From assembly GCA_905221605.1 (NCBI GenBank), contig CAJNDS010001236.1:214001-278000 (forward strand): a DNA stretch of 64,000 nt. The letters are read 5' to 3'. Origin of the DNA: Symbiodinium natans (taxonomy: Eukaryota > Sar > Dinophyceae > Suessiales > Symbiodiniaceae). Each line of letters begins with the position of its first letter. Position 1 is the first letter of the stretch. Made by a program: the position numbers and the translations under genes. Below, in pieces: positions 10,682 through 22,987 of the stretch. The notes under the pieces were generated by a model. The model did not search any database. It worked only from the letters and a program-made list of their open reading frames with translations, and was not told the DNA's origin.

Positions 10682-12150
10682 CTACTCCGAAAGACGCTCC
10701 GAGCTTGCCCCACGGATGGCAAGTTCTGTGAGCATGATGTAGGCTGCCGTGACGAGATACGCTGAGCAGTAGAAGGCATCAGCCTGCGCCAGCGACCCGC
10801 CGAAGCCTAGCAGAGTTTGCATTGCACGGACCGCAGCAAACATCGGCCGCTGCGCGGCGACCCAGAGGCCAGAGGCGGCATGCCTGTCTTGTTGTTTTAA
10901 GGTTCACGTTCGGTGGGCCTCATAAGGGCCGAGGGGGTAAGGCTGCTGAGGGAAAGAGCGTCAGGTGGTGAAGAATATACAAGTTGGGCCAAGGCTTGAA
11001 AGGGCTTCATTCTGGGATGCGAAAAAGGCTCTAAGTGAGGCGCGGTACGGGCTTAGTGCCCATGGGCTACTGTGGGGGAGACAGAAGAAGTGGCAGACCT
11101 CCGATTCTTGAATGCCTCACCTCGTTCCGAGCACCAGTGGGATCGGCAGGCTTGCCAGTGCTGTGCGCTGTGCTTGTGTGGGATCTTCTAACAATCACGG
11201 AAGCCAAGCTAGGGAACCTACACATTTAACTTCCACCTGTCGGAGAAATGACCAGGTACACATGCTCTACATGGGATATGCTCCACATGCTGGGCCGCGC
11301 GCTCATGGGTCAGCTTTGAATTCCACACCGTCCGAACACAACTGGCCTCAATGCCCACCTTCCATGATCAGCTGTGTGGGCAGTGCCAGTTCGGAAGGTC
11401 TGCAAGCCGGTGAACACGAACCAACCGGCAATGACGTACATGCCTCCCCGATTAAAGGGAGGTAGCCAGCCCAACAGCCTGGCGTTCAGGGCATCGGCTG
11501 CATCTGCGAGGCTGCCACCCGTCGCGAAGTCTGCTTCTTCAGCTGTCAGGTGGTTGGCATCAATAAGCAGGAAGCCTTCTATTGGAGGCGGGAAAAAAAA
11601 CATGAGAGTTCTGCGAAACCCACCGTTATTTTGCGACACATAGAAAGACACAGAAAGACACACAAAAAAAAACCAAGTGGCCCACCATGAGCACAGCAGC
11701 TGCGCTCAGCATGAGCTGCCCAGCGGCTTCGTGCCTTTTCCCCAACGTGGCACGGCCCTCTTTGCTCAGTTGAAGAGGGGCCAGGAGGCACCAAAGAGCT
11801 CCGGGCACCGCATGCAAATATTCCAGGAGCGAACCAAAGCGGTTGTATTTCAAGAGCAGCGACGATGGAGCCAATTGGGAGAAGTATCTGTCGTAGAAGG
11901 CGCGTAGCCATTCATCATGCTCGACGGAGGATCCAATCCACGCACTCCCAGGAAACACGAAGACCCAGAAGACCATGAAGATGCTGCTGAAAGTCAGAAG
12001 GTCAACGAGTGCTCCGAGTGCTCCGCTGTCTCGGCTAACTTTTGTCGCCCGAGTAGACAGGACCTTTGACACCCTTGCCACCCTTCGACGGGCGAATGCG
12101 CTCCACCCGCTCAACGCAGCCGAGGCTAACACGCAGATCTCTGCTCGACC
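10682..12150 (-). CDS. DUF2306-like multi-pass membrane protein
   Basis: Three exons are readable. Exon A (about 11674-12150) has a membrane segment (FSSIFMVFWVFVFPGSAW), then LLEYLHAVPGALWCLLAPLQ, then KRHEAAGQLMLSAAAVLMVG. Exon B (11359 to about 11577) reads GFLLIDANHL, then a membrane segment RGGMYVIAGWFVFTG, and ends at DHG. Exon C (10682-10883) reads HAASGLWVAAQRPMFAAV, then a last membrane segment, and stops at TAG 10682-10684. B joins C in phase (CAT GGA AG + G CAT) across a 475-bp intron with a GT donor and an AG acceptor followed by G. The pattern of an early HxxxGxxxLLxxPLQ helix followed by H and G in the next helix resembles DUF2306 membrane proteins, whose function is unknown. 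The N-terminus was not found. Confidence 0.6.
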
Positions 12151-12546
12151 CAACCTCAAAGGCCCGCGATCCTGGTATATGGGCACCAAGACAATAGATT
12201 CAATAGATCTTAAAGGAACCTGCATCAGAAGCACTTCGACTGCCCACACTGACTCACCTAAGCTGAAATAAGCCGGTGTGTTGATTCTCAAAGCAGCTCC
12301 TCCACACAAGCTCTGGGCAGAAGGCGAGGTCGTGGTGTCTCTGCAGAAGCACAGCGCCAACGGCTCTTGCGGCCGGGAGAGCTTGGAAGCTGCTGCCTCA
12401 TGCCGCCAGACATCGTGCTGAGCCGGACATTCTCCGACATTGACATCGGGAGAGGCTGTACACGATGGCTTTGAACCAAGTCTTCTCGAGGAGCTCCTCT
12501 CAAGCAAGCAGGGAGTTCTGAGCTCACGACGGATTCTCCTGGGCAA

Positions 12547-14871
12547 CCTTAGAGGAGTCTGGATTCTCCAGCTTTTTGATCAAATCCAAAGTCCCTAGCT
12601 GCCTTAGCATACTCCTTTCGTACAGTAGACGGTTTGTGCCGCTCAGCTGATCCTTGATTCTAGGATTCTAGGCACAGTAGGGAAGTTCCCTTCATTGTGG
12701 TCCCTTATTGGATTACGCATACGGAGCCTTATGTTTAGGGCACACGCATGATTTGAACCTGCACAGCGGTCAGAGGAGGGTTCGGGAGTTCCTCAAGGCG
12801 CATGTCAATTCGAAGCCTGTTGATTCGTACTGTGCTGCATGGCTGACAATGGTATGCTGGTAAAGACCCTGTCGGGGTCCAGGCTCGAGGGAGCATGCGA
12901 GTCCTGCATTCCCCACTCCGACGCGCTCTCACATACACTCACATTTGGACTCGCCCTTCAGGTTGAAACCCTTAAGGCCCCGCCACGCTTACATCCTCTG
13001 GATCTTACTTACATCTTGACGAGACAAACTGCAGTGCCAGAGAGCGAGAGAGAGAGAGAGAGAGAGAGGATTTAGGGGAGAGAGGAGGAGAGATGCGAGA
13101 GAAAGAGAAAGGGAGAGAAAGAAAGAGATGAGAGAGGGATCAAAGAGGGATGGGACAGAGATTGTCATCCCTGAGCCTGTAAGACTCATAAGACTATAAG
13201 ATAAGAATCCAATTGAGGTTCGGTCGGGGCTTGGAGGAGAATTCAGGCACCTGCCACCGCAGGGCGAAATCGATGCAGGACCGGCTTGTGCCCAGGCCTC
13301 AAGGCGAGAGCTGAAGGCGAACAGAGCTTGCAATGGCTTGCAACATCTTCCATCATTTGCATGCGCTAGCATGGGGCTTGATATTATGCAGCCGGCACAC
13401 CACAAAAGCCGCAGTGCATGCTCTTCGGCTCATGAATGTGCACACGAAAAGAAGGGTGGTGAAGACTTCCTGGCATCATCTCTCAGCCAGCTGCGTGAGG
13501 CATCGGGCATCTTCCCCTGGGCCCCCCCGAATGCAGGAAACGTCCTGAAACCCAACCCATGCACGCATGAAAAAAACAGCTCTGAACCTCTTTTGCCGCA
13601 CACCTTGATCAAGTGAACGGCACGATTGATGTCAGCTCGATGGGCAGCTGACCTGCAACTTTGCGTCCCTTTCACACACGCTGCGTGCATCAGCCCTGAG
13701 GAACAAGGCACCGGCGTAACTGACACCTTAGGACTTCACTTGAGCGATCCTACCATCAGTCGAACCTACTTGCAGACCTCGAGAAACTAGTGAGAGCCGA
13801 AAAAGAATGGCTGAGAGTCGCACACTTTGTGGCACATCAAGAAAGGAACCCTTCGTCAAATGTAGAGGGCTCCTGAAGCACCAAAGTGTTTTTCAAGGTT
13901 TGGCCTTCGAACTTCCCAAAGCTTGAGAGTGCTCTCCTGCGGTAGATCGCCCTGGTCGTGTCAGACATACCATCGCTGACAGGCATCATGGTGTCAAGCT
14001 GTCGCCGCTTTGGGCAAAAGCTTCTGTTTCGAAAGTTGGCCTAAAGCTAAAATACAGTGCAAGGAAGCTTCCGTGGAACTGGTTCCAGATCGCGGTTTCT
14101 AGCTATGCATTTGACACATGCATGTAGCAACACCCGATCCAAATCATGGCTTGCATACTAACATATCCAAGCCCAGACAGGAACCTCCCCCCCCCTCTAT
14201 ACTGCGAGCCACATGCGCGTGTCGTGCAGATGCAAGGAGAAGTGAACGCGCCAGATATCCAAAAAATATCTTCGAGAGCACTACTGGCAGCAGTCGTGCA
14301 CTTCTTTCCCTCTGGAACTAAGCTCTGGCCTTGTCACCCGGCAGCTCAACCTGACAAGAGCACCAGCACTCCACTCCGTCTGGCCCGAAGAGTTGGGCTG
14401 CTTCTGGCCGCACAGCTGGAGCTAGGTCTGGGGGAGAGGGGGGCATCACACTTCATATGACTCGCCTGGTCCAGCAAGGGCAGGATCCTTGAATCGCAGA
14501 GACACTGCATGTACGAAATAAACCACATTTTTCAGTCAGTGCATGTGCGCCAAAGACATGGCTCAAACACCAAATGTTCCGAAATGTTCCGCACACGCTC
14601 GGCCCGGCTCGGTCCCTGGCTCCGAAAAGGGCGGCCGCTTGGCTGGCGTCCCGGCCTCCACTATAGGACGTGGCCCCTGAACATCCATGAGTCCCCCTGT
14701 CGTCTACCCTGCCCCACGACCTCTAGGACCTCGGCTTGGCCAGAGTACGATACATACTTAGTGCCGCTGCTGTATGAAATCATGGTCGGCTCCGGACTGA
14801 ATGCACTGGGTGCTCCGAAATATCAAAAGGCACTCAGACAACCTTCATCGTAGTAGTAGTACTAGTCGTAG

Positions 14872-14952
<81 letters not shown>

Positions 14953-15280
14953 ATAGTAGTAAAGGACAACATGATAGTAGTTTTCCGCACGCATTTTCCT
15001 TTCTAAAGGCCTTACATTCGGTGGCCTTGCCAGCATTTTTAGCATGTTGCAGTGCTATTTTGCAGCGCTAAACGCTCCATTTTTTGCACGTCTCTATCAA
15101 GAACACACGCGAACCACCGAGATGGTACTGCTTTTGTCATGTATCGTCCCGGTTGACTTTGTGAGCAGAAGACGGGAGGAGGAGAAGGGTTGTGTCTGTT
15201 CGGAAAGTTTCTACAAGTCGGCTCTTCGATTATACCTAAAGGTCCACAATACAAAGCTGCACATCCCCTCTCGCGAATCG
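12547..15280. other. stretch without a recognisable gene
   Basis: Between the DUF2306-like gene and the kinase I see no frame with family motifs. It contains a GA microsatellite (about 13040-13075, with GA-rich sequence to 13145) and a GTA repeat (14850-14961). Open frames here are short or low complexity. The missing N-terminal exon of the DUF2306-like gene and the kinase C-terminal exon and 3' end may lie inside. Confidence 0.5.
14850..14961. repeat. (GTA)n trinucleotide repeat
   Basis: About 35 units of GTA with a few interruptions near each end (ACTAGTCGTAG and TAATAG). A poly-Tyr frame on the minus strand is an artefact of it. Confidence 0.95.
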
Positions 15281-15284
15281 GACT

Positions 15285-17716
15285 CAGAGCGCACCCAGCA
15301 GCATTGCATCAGCTTGCAGAGAATCTCGGGGCACTCCTCGGGCACCTGCAGAAGGGCGCATGACACGGAAACCCTGGGCCTGTGGCCCTGCGAGACAGCC
15401 GAAGCGCCAGGTACCCCTCCCACTACCCCCCTTGGCAACGGTCATGAAGACTCCGAGAACCCCGCAGAGGCCAGGTCGGGACCTCGATGGGTCAACAAAA
15501 AAGCATTTTTAGCAAAAGCTTAAGAGGCATAATGCAGGGCTTAAATTGCGCGAGAGCATTTGCAGTTATCCACAAGTCGTCCAAATCAGCATCTACGAGG
15601 GCTCCCTTCGGCCCTTTGAGGCGCAGGCGGCAGCCTTTCACCGCCAAGCGGCCGATCTCAGCCGGGTTCTGATCCTTTCGGTTTCTGTGTTGGAGCCTCT
15701 TGATGCTTGCATTGACGGAGATAAGGAGCGATTCTGGCACTTGGTGAAGTGTGTTTTTGAAGTGCTTCCGTTTGGCCTCGAAGGGAATCTCCTGGCAAAT
15801 GACCCTGCCATCGGCCCAGACATGCAGATAGCCGCCGAAATGAGTGACGTGGCCAAGTAGGTCTGGTCTAAAGAATGGAAAAGAAAGCCATGCAAAGCCA
15901 TGGACAGGAGCACTCAAACAGGATCATGGCATAGGAGTAGAGGTCCACCTGACAGCTGTGGGCCACCAAGACTCGATTAACTTACGACTTTCTGCCACTT
16001 CGCCTTCTCGTCGTAAGTGTGGCTCACAAAGACTTCCGGGGCCATCCAATGGCAAGTTCCTCAGAGGATGTGCCATGTGCCATGTGCCATGATGTGCTCT
16101 CCAGGAGCCACTGAGCCGGCCTGCTGCGCGAGTCATCTTCCCCCAGCTGGAGTCCGGTGCCTGCCATGGTGAATACATGGCACACCATAGCAGCCATAGC
16201 ACGCCACTGCTGTTTTTCGGTTCCTGACAACGCCCAGGGACCCTTACGTTGAAACCCTGAAGCAAGTAGCAAAGCCCGGCTCCTGCCACTTGATGCGCGC
16301 CAGCCCGAAGTCCGAGACCTGCTCGGAGATCGGAGAGCGCTAGGGACTCCCCGAGTTCCCCCTGCTGGGATTTGGTAGCTGAAGGACACCTGAACCTTTG
16401 CGATTCTGTTGTTTTCTTCGGCCAGTGGCCTTGGTGAAGGGCACGTCCTCCTGACTTCTCACCGGGCTGCTGAGGAGCAGGTTCAGGGACTTCAAGTCCT
16501 CCACAGGATCTGCCCGACCCCCACTCGAGTGCAGGGGGTGGGGGCGGCAAAGAGAGTCGGTCACCCGGTCGCCAGGGCCCAGGCTCTGTGGATCACCTGC
16601 GGGTTGAACCTCACCGAGCAGCTCGCATCATTGCCAGTTGTCCAGTCGAATCGCTGTGCAAACTTGGCACATCTTGGCGCCCAACTCGTGGAGGTACCTC
16701 ATCGCCTTCGCGACGTCCACGCAGATCCGTAGCTTCTGCGACCTGCAGTCACATGACCCGCAGGTTGCACAGCTTCGAATGAGGTGAACGGCTACAGTGG
16801 CTAGAGTCATGTATCTGACATGCCCCTGCATGATATAGTATAACTGTAGGGCACTGTAGGGAAACCAAGTTAAACCAAGGCCCCGCGCCAAGAAAGGAGA
16901 AGCCTCAGACACCGATTCAGAGCTCGTAAATTCTTCTCAGCTTTGCATCCAGCTGAAGCTGTCGCAACGTTTCAGATGTTTCAGGAATCTCTGATTATGT
17001 TGGCTGAGCTCAGCAGAGGGCTCCTGGTTGTGGAGCAGGGAAAAGACGCAGCCTCCCGCGCAGAACCTCGAGGGCGCACTTTATGCCTGAAGCCTCCGGG
17101 CCTCCTGTTCCTTGAGGCGCTCGCTCTGTGATGATCCGGAAAGGCCTGCTTGCGAGACCCTATTCAGTGAGCCTCTTAACCGAAACCTTGCACAAAACTT
17201 CGCGGTGTGCCCACGCCAGCCTTTCAATTGACGAGATGCCCAGGAACTGGACGAGGTTTTCGTGACAGGTCCTGTCACAAATAAGAGAACCGATTGGGAT
17301 AATTACAAAGATTGACTCTGACTCTGATGCGGCCCGGATGTGCCTCATGAGAACCGCAACTTCGCGCTCAAACGCACGTTGCCCCTTGCGGAAGCTGCAT
17401 CATGACAACAGGGGACTGGAATTTGCCCGCAACATGATGGAGCGCGCCGGTTCCCCCGCGCTGGACTTGTCCCAATCAATCTGCTTGACGGCGACCTTCC
17501 AGCAAGAACTGACTTGAAGGGTTGAAAACCGTAACTTTTTGCTCGCCTGCTTTTCATTATGCTTGTTTGGGGGGGCGGGGGTAGGGGGGGAATGGTGGAG
17601 GGTTGTTGTAAGGAAAGGGTCTGGCGCAATTGTTGGGCTGGGGTCTCCTCTCCTCTGAAAAAACCCCCTTTGAAAAAGAAGCCAAACAAGGTCCCCCTCG
17701 CTAACTCAACTGCGCG
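15285..17716 (-). CDS. TKL-type serine/threonine protein kinase
   Basis: The catalytic domain is spread over twelve or more small exons. About 17440-17505: beta-3 Lys in WKVAVKQIDW. About 17331-17380: helix C in AFEREVAVLMRH. About 17237-17270: CHENLVQFLG. About 17000-17066: FCAGGCVFSLLHNQ. About 16673-16735: ICVDVAKAMRYLHELG. 16585-16596: VIHR. About 16515-16550: DLKSLNLLLSSP, completing the HRD motif with the catalytic Asp. 16289-16318: VSDFGLARIK (DFG). About 16001-16060: GTCHWMAPEV. 15913-15948: VDLYSYAMILFE. 15777-15803: VICQEIPFE. About 15615-15668: PAEIGRLAVKGCR. About 15285-15345: VPEECPEILCKLMQCCWV. All catalytic residues are present. A possible glycine-loop exon (17642-17716, ELARGTLFGFFFKG) is irregular. 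The final helix-I exon was not found. The order and the GTCHWMAPE motif fit TKL (Raf/MLK/CTR1-like) kinases. Substrate is unknown. Confidence 0.85.
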
Positions 17717-17741
17717 CTGATATCTTCCTTCTTTACCTGAG

Positions 17742-20346
17742 CTAGTCATCTTTGTCAGCCTTGGACGTTGCCAGCTTTGGGCAACTTGCGCGGCGTTCGT
17801 GTTGCCTAATGATTAGCATCAACTGCGTCTTGGCGAAGAGCCACATAACGAAGAACGAGAGGAAACGCCACATTCTACAATTGCTCACGGTGAGGAACAG
17901 ATAGCTGGCCCCTTTGAGGCCGTAGGAGTAGCCGACAAGATTGGCAACGATGAGCATCTGTATGCACATGGCACCTCCCAAAGCTCTCAGATGACGGGCA
18001 GCCGTCGGATGGCTGTCAAGCCATGCCTTCTTCAAAAAAGCCACACTATATGGAGAAGAGGGAGCTAGACAGAGAGAGAGAGAGAGAAAAAAAAAAAAAA
18101 CGCGAAAGAAAGCGAGTTCGAAGACGTGTAACACAGGAGATTTGTTGTAAGACCTCATGTGCTTTCATATTTCAGAGCCAGCCTTGCAGCCAGGTAGGCT
18201 GCAAAGGCGTTCTGCTGCAATCTCTGGGACCACGAACAGGGCCAGAAGCCAGCCCCAGACCTCCACCATCTGAGAAATCTCAAAATTTGGGGGACTTTGC
18301 GGTATAGGCGGAAAGACCTATAAAAATCCAACACTGCAGTATGATGAGTATACTATGACTCAGAATGACCATTGGCATGTAACACGGCTGAGCTTAGCAC
18401 AGTTGAGCTTAACACAAACACCATGAACAAACAAACTTCTCAAAGTGCAAACATCTGCAAAACTCTGCAAAATTCTGCAAACCAGCAACAAGCAGTCTTT
18501 GCTCCTCCCTCAGCAGGTGCAGCAAGGTAGGTTCGTGCCAGACTGCCACGAAAGTAAAGACCAAAGCTGTGCTTCCAAGCTGTTGTAGGAGGGACCCCGA
18601 TCCTCCCGGAGCGATGTCTTTCGATGTCTTTTTTTGGGGGCAGAAGCACTAGAGCAGGGGAGGCTAAGCTTAGGAGTGCCCGGAGTATGGGCCCGTATAA
18701 GGGTTCTGGCGAACATGAGCGATGCAAGGAGAGACACTCGGGGATCCTCCGAGGGGCACGTAGAGGTAGCGCACCAGCCACCGGTTGAAGGATCGATGCC
18801 AGCCCCGCCAGAAGTCTCTGACCGAGTAGTTGTTGCACATGCATCTCTCCATGTTCTCTACAGAATTGACACCGTCAGTTAGAGCCCAAGCTCTTGCAAA
18901 GCGCCAGATGACGAGGAACTTGAACCAAAGCCCCTTCAAAGAGAAGAAAGAGAACCAGATCATGGTCTCCCCGTCCAGGCCAAAGTTCAAGAGGTTGTCA
19001 AAGATCACGGCCTTGTTGTCTCTGAGCCCCGGTAGTGGTCCATTGACGGCCAAGGCAGAGGTGTACAAAAAGTGGCCGAAGGCGATGAAGAGGAAGGTGT
19101 TTAGGAGCCACCGGAGCCAGTACTTCACCAAGGACCAACCCCAAACCTCGCGCTGAGGTCGCTCCATGTACGACGCGAAGGCGTTGAAGGAGATGATGGG
19201 CCCGGTCATATACAGGGGTGCATAGAGCAGGTAAGCCCAATACAGCTGGAATGACTGATATTCCCGGAGCGGTCGGCTGGCTTCCACTCGGTCGCCATGT
19301 TCCGTGGGAGGTTCAGGGTATGCCGGGTGTGCCTCCGCTTTGGAGGCCGAAGCAAGGCTGCGGGAGAGGTCCGCGCTCCAGCTGATACAGCGCAGGACCC
19401 AGAAGCGCAGGACGCTGAACCAGGAAAGCTCTCCCTGGAAGCGGTCCATCCACCGCCCCCAAGCCCTCAAGTGGGCCAGAGCGCCCAGAAAGGGCTTTGT
19501 GAGGGGCAAGCCTTCTAAGGCTTTGGAGTTTTCCAAACGCCGGGAGGTGCGGGGGTTGATGCCCAGAGATAGGAGGGACTCCAGGCTCAGCTGCCGACCA
19601 GCCGCCGCCAGAGCCAAGATCCCCAGCAACCAACTGGCGGGGACCAGCAGAGGCCGGCAGCGGGTGGCCAAGAAGCGTGAGACCGCGTAGTTCAGCAGCG
19701 CGTAGGCTGCGGGCTGCAGAATCGTGAACTCGTGGAGGAACGCCACGTAGCCGGCGCCAAGGACAAGAGTTGCGGCGAGGTCCAGCTTGAAACTCGTGAA
19801 TCGCGTGGTTAATCGGGAGGCTCCACAGACTGCTTTGGTCAGGAGGTAGCCGACTACGAAGGCCAGGATGCTCGGGAAATTGGCGACCAGCTCACGAGTC
19901 TGCAAGTCCTTTCGGTCCCAGCGTCGGCCCAAGAAAGTCCAGCTGAGCCAGGGCATGTCATCGTAGAGGCCCCACACACGGTCGCCATGGGCGGCACAAG
20001 TGCTCAAGCCCAGCTGAGTGCAGTAGGTGAGATAGGCGTTGCTGAGGCGATGCACATGCAGTACACCTTCAGCGTAGAAATACACGATGATCCCTATCCA
20101 AATGCTGGTCTCCAAAAGCCCGATCTTCGGGCCGCCCAGCAAGAAGGAGGAAGCCAGTGTCAGCAGAAACACCACCGGCAAGAGCTGCCTCACAAGTGAC
20201 CTCTCCTCGTCAACCTCGGGCATCGCCTCAGAACAGTCCCAGTTATCCCCTTTCGCAGGGATATGGATCTCGTGGAAGGGCACCTGTCGACCCGAAAAAT
20301 CCGGAACCTCAGCTGGATTAGGGCAGTTTAACACTAGTTTAACCAT
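17742..20346 (-). CDS. GUP1: MBOAT-family O-acyltransferase, GUP1/HHAT-like
   Basis: Exon 1 starts at ATG 20346 in a good context (GCC ATG G) and runs open to about 18740, about 535 residues with many membrane segments, for example RQLLPVVFLLTLASSFLLGG near residue 55. It includes GPIISFNAF near residue 381 and the family signature CMCNNYSVRDFWRGWHRSFN near residue 505, followed by RYLYVPLGG. Exon 2 (about 18512-18579) carries the active-site His in TFVAVWHEPTLLHL. Exon 3 (about 18190-18260) reads VWGWLLALFVVPE. Exon 4 (17742-18012) reads MLIVANLVGYSYGLKG and ends KADKDD with TAG at 17742-17744. The protein is about 670 residues, somewhat longer than yeast Gup1. Family members transfer acyl chains in the ER (remodelling of GPI anchors, or protein acylation). 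The exact substrate cannot be read from sequence. Exon 1 is unusually long for this window. Confidence 0.9.
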
Positions 20347-21024
20347 GGCTACAAGTCAAGAACTAAGTCTGCCCTTACACATGCCCGAGAAGAGCCCCTG
20401 TCCCATGGCCACCTCGATTTCTCCAAACTCTCGACATCCCTCAAACAGTTCGAACTTCAAGCCCTCAAACCCGAGGGCTTGGACTGAGGGTGTACAATGG
20501 TGTGAAGATCGTGTAACTTTGTAAGCTTTGTAAACTTTGTAATTGCATCGAAACTACAGTTATGGTTCGAAGGGCTGGGGACAGCTTCTGCAATGTGCTT
20601 GCTATGTGCTTGACTCCCCCTGCCTCGAAAGAGCGTTGCCGCGCGTCCGGTGCTCCTTTGGGTGCGACCAGGTGCATCAGGACCTCAGCGCATTAAGAGC
20701 CTTTTTGAACCTTTGCCAGAACTTGAATCGGGACTAATTTAAGGTGACCTTGCAAAGCTTTTCGCACCATTGGCAGCCTGGGTTCCTCCTCTCCGTCCTG
20801 CTTTCTGCGCACGGCGAGCTGTGCCGGCCCGGCGAAGCCCAGCAGCTTACGCGCAGTCTGTGCGTGAACTAGATGAGACGTGTACCCCTGCGACGTGCCA
20901 TTGTCGCCCTTGGTGCCATTTTTTGGAGGTTTCGGGCCTGGGAAAATAAGGATTTGTAACTTATCATTAAGGGTTTGTTGAGGTTTGCAACGTTCCTGAG
21001 GTTGATAAGCATGTGCACTTTCGT

Positions 21025-21278
21025 TCCTAGCTGCTGGCAGCTACAGTACTAACTTCTGTAGTGGTCTCGAGATGTAGGGCTTGCGGGTGTGTAGGGGTGC
21101 TAGGGGGTTGGGGTCCATTGCCCTGATTGCCCTTGGTCAACTTCTCCAGTGCCTCCATCGCCACCACCATGTCACAGTAGCCGTCATTCCATATCATCAA
21201 GTTTCCAGACACAGGCAGGAACAACACACAGCAGACGAAGCAGGCGAGAACGGGCGCGCTTCTGAAGCGGACCGCCAT
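21025..21278 (-). CDS. possible signal-peptide exon of a secreted protein
   Basis: An ATG at 21278 opens a frame starting MAVRFRSAPVLACFVCC, then LFLPVSGNLMIWNDGYCD, then a helix VAMEALEKLTKG. The first 25 residues have the shape of a signal peptide (basic start, hydrophobic core, small residue before the mature part). It lies about 680 bp upstream of the MBOAT start on the same strand and may be a separate gene. Another minus frame in the same stretch is also hydrophobic, so the frame is unsure. Confidence 0.25.
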
Positions 21279-21959
21279 GCCACTACAAGCCGCGACAAGA
21301 CCACAATGTTTGGCAAGCAAGCGAGCCCAAGTAGGGTCCCTAGCAACAGTTGAGCCCAATGCATGAATGTTCCCGAGCTGCGAGAAGTTTGCACAATGTG
21401 GTGAATTTGACTCACGCGGGCCTGGTATCGACCATCCAGGATGGCCTCCGGAACAGAAGCTTCATGCAAACGACCCTCACAGACCCTCTTTTCTCTGCAT
21501 CGAGGGTCCTGGTACACGTGGGCTGTCACCTCACAGCCCGAATGGACCAAAGACAGCTTTGCATGAAGCTAGGGCAGGGGCTGCTTGGAGTTTGAATGCC
21601 TTCGATCTGAGGCCGTGGCACCCTGCCCAACAGACCGCTCCAGAACAACCCGGTCGAATCCGATCTGGCCACGTTGGGAAAGCAGGTACTTGGGGATTTC
21701 CGAAATTAAGGGTACGTTATGGGCGTCCTTATAATTCGGGAATCCTACTATTCGGGGGTCTATTTTCGGGCTCCCTTATTTATTTTCGTAAGCCCCCACT
21801 TGAGTGTGGCCCGTATACATACGAACACACACACACTCACACACATATATGTATATATAACTGTGCGTAAAGGTATATGTGCCAAGTGTACATGAAAAAT
21901 CTATACATATAATATATTTCATATATATATGCTACCCCCCCCGCCTCATGTACCCACGC

Positions 21960-22210
21960 TTTGTGCTTGAAATTCTGGAAATTTCCGGAAAATCTGGGTT
22001 TTTAGGGCTTAGCGTAAAGGAATTCGGGAATAGGATTTATTTTTAGGATTTAGGGGCTCTCCTCTGTAGGAATTAAGGAACCCCCCTCTTCAGGGATTAA
22101 GGATCACAATTTGGAGAGTGAAATCAAGGAAATAAGGTTTAGGGAGTAAGATTTGGGGGTCCGGCTCTTTGGGATTTAGCACAGAGGACTTGGGAAATAG
22201 GATTGGTTTG
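21960..22210. repeat. degenerate TTTAGGG-like block 1
   Basis: Plus-strand G-rich sequence with many variants of TTTAGGG, such as TTTTTAGGGCTTAG, GGATTTAGGGG, CAGGGATTAAGGAT and GTTTAGGG. No gene is seen. Confidence 0.6.
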
Positions 22211-22760
22211 TAAACTGCACCCTGCTTTGCCTATCAATAGCCAATAGCATTTCGTGTTCACCCTGACAAGTCAATCGGTCATGATGCGTGTGCAGCGCTC
22301 TCGTGAAACAGCAAAGGCTGGCGCTCTTGGGTGTGCGCAGGGTTAAGGAATTTCTGATTTCTGACTGCTCAATGTCGGCCGGCCATGTTCTTCACAGCCT
22401 GAGCCGTCAGCGGAGCGAGCAGCACAAAAGGCGCTTTGCCTCCGTGAGCAGCTTGTCCCAGAAGCTTTCAGACCTCTTTGCTGTCAGGGTTCTTCGAATA
22501 GCTCTGCCGCGCTGGAAAGCTTGGATCTTCACGGCGGCTTGATGCTTCTGCTCCTCTGCTCCCAGCCGTTTCTGACCCAGTAGCAGTGGCTTGAAGAGGC
22601 ACAAGCTTTCGTACGCCTGTCAAAGCAAGACCCTCTTAGAGTGTCGCAGGCACGCAACAGACCACGGTTTCTGTTTGTTCATGTGCATTGTTCATAGCTG
22701 CGTGGCCCCTTGCGCAGGGAAGACGAGGGCTCTCCTCAACAGGATGTAAGGATTCCCCTC

Positions 22761-22970
22761 TTTAGGGCTTAGGGAATAACATTCAGGGAATGAATCTAGG
22801 GAACAAGATGTAGGGACCCCACTCTTTATGATTTAGTGATAAGGATTTGGGAAATCGGATCCTTAAATTCGAAGGAGGATAGCCCCTACATCTTGAGAAG
22901 GAGAGCCCCTGAATCCTAACACAAATCCTTTTCCCTAAATCCTTTTCGCGAAACCGTAAAAAGTGGGACC
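22761..22970. repeat. direct repeat copy A (about 210 bp)
   Basis: Starts TTTAGGGCTTAGGGAATAAC and ends near TTTTCGCGAAACCGTAAAAAG. It aligns end to end, with scattered differences and small gaps, to copy B at 25058-25260, in the same orientation and about 2.3 kb away. Both share internal anchors such as GGGAATAACATT, AATCTAGG, GGATCCT and TTTTCGCGAA. Confidence 0.75.
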
Positions 22971-22987
22971 CACATCTTACTGGGTAG

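Noticed and set aside
14845-15045. Poly-Tyr frame
   Set aside because: Translation of the GTA trinucleotide repeat.
19304-19690. Plus-strand 128-aa open frame
   Set aside because: It is antisense to the clearly homologous MBOAT exon 1 and is GC-driven.
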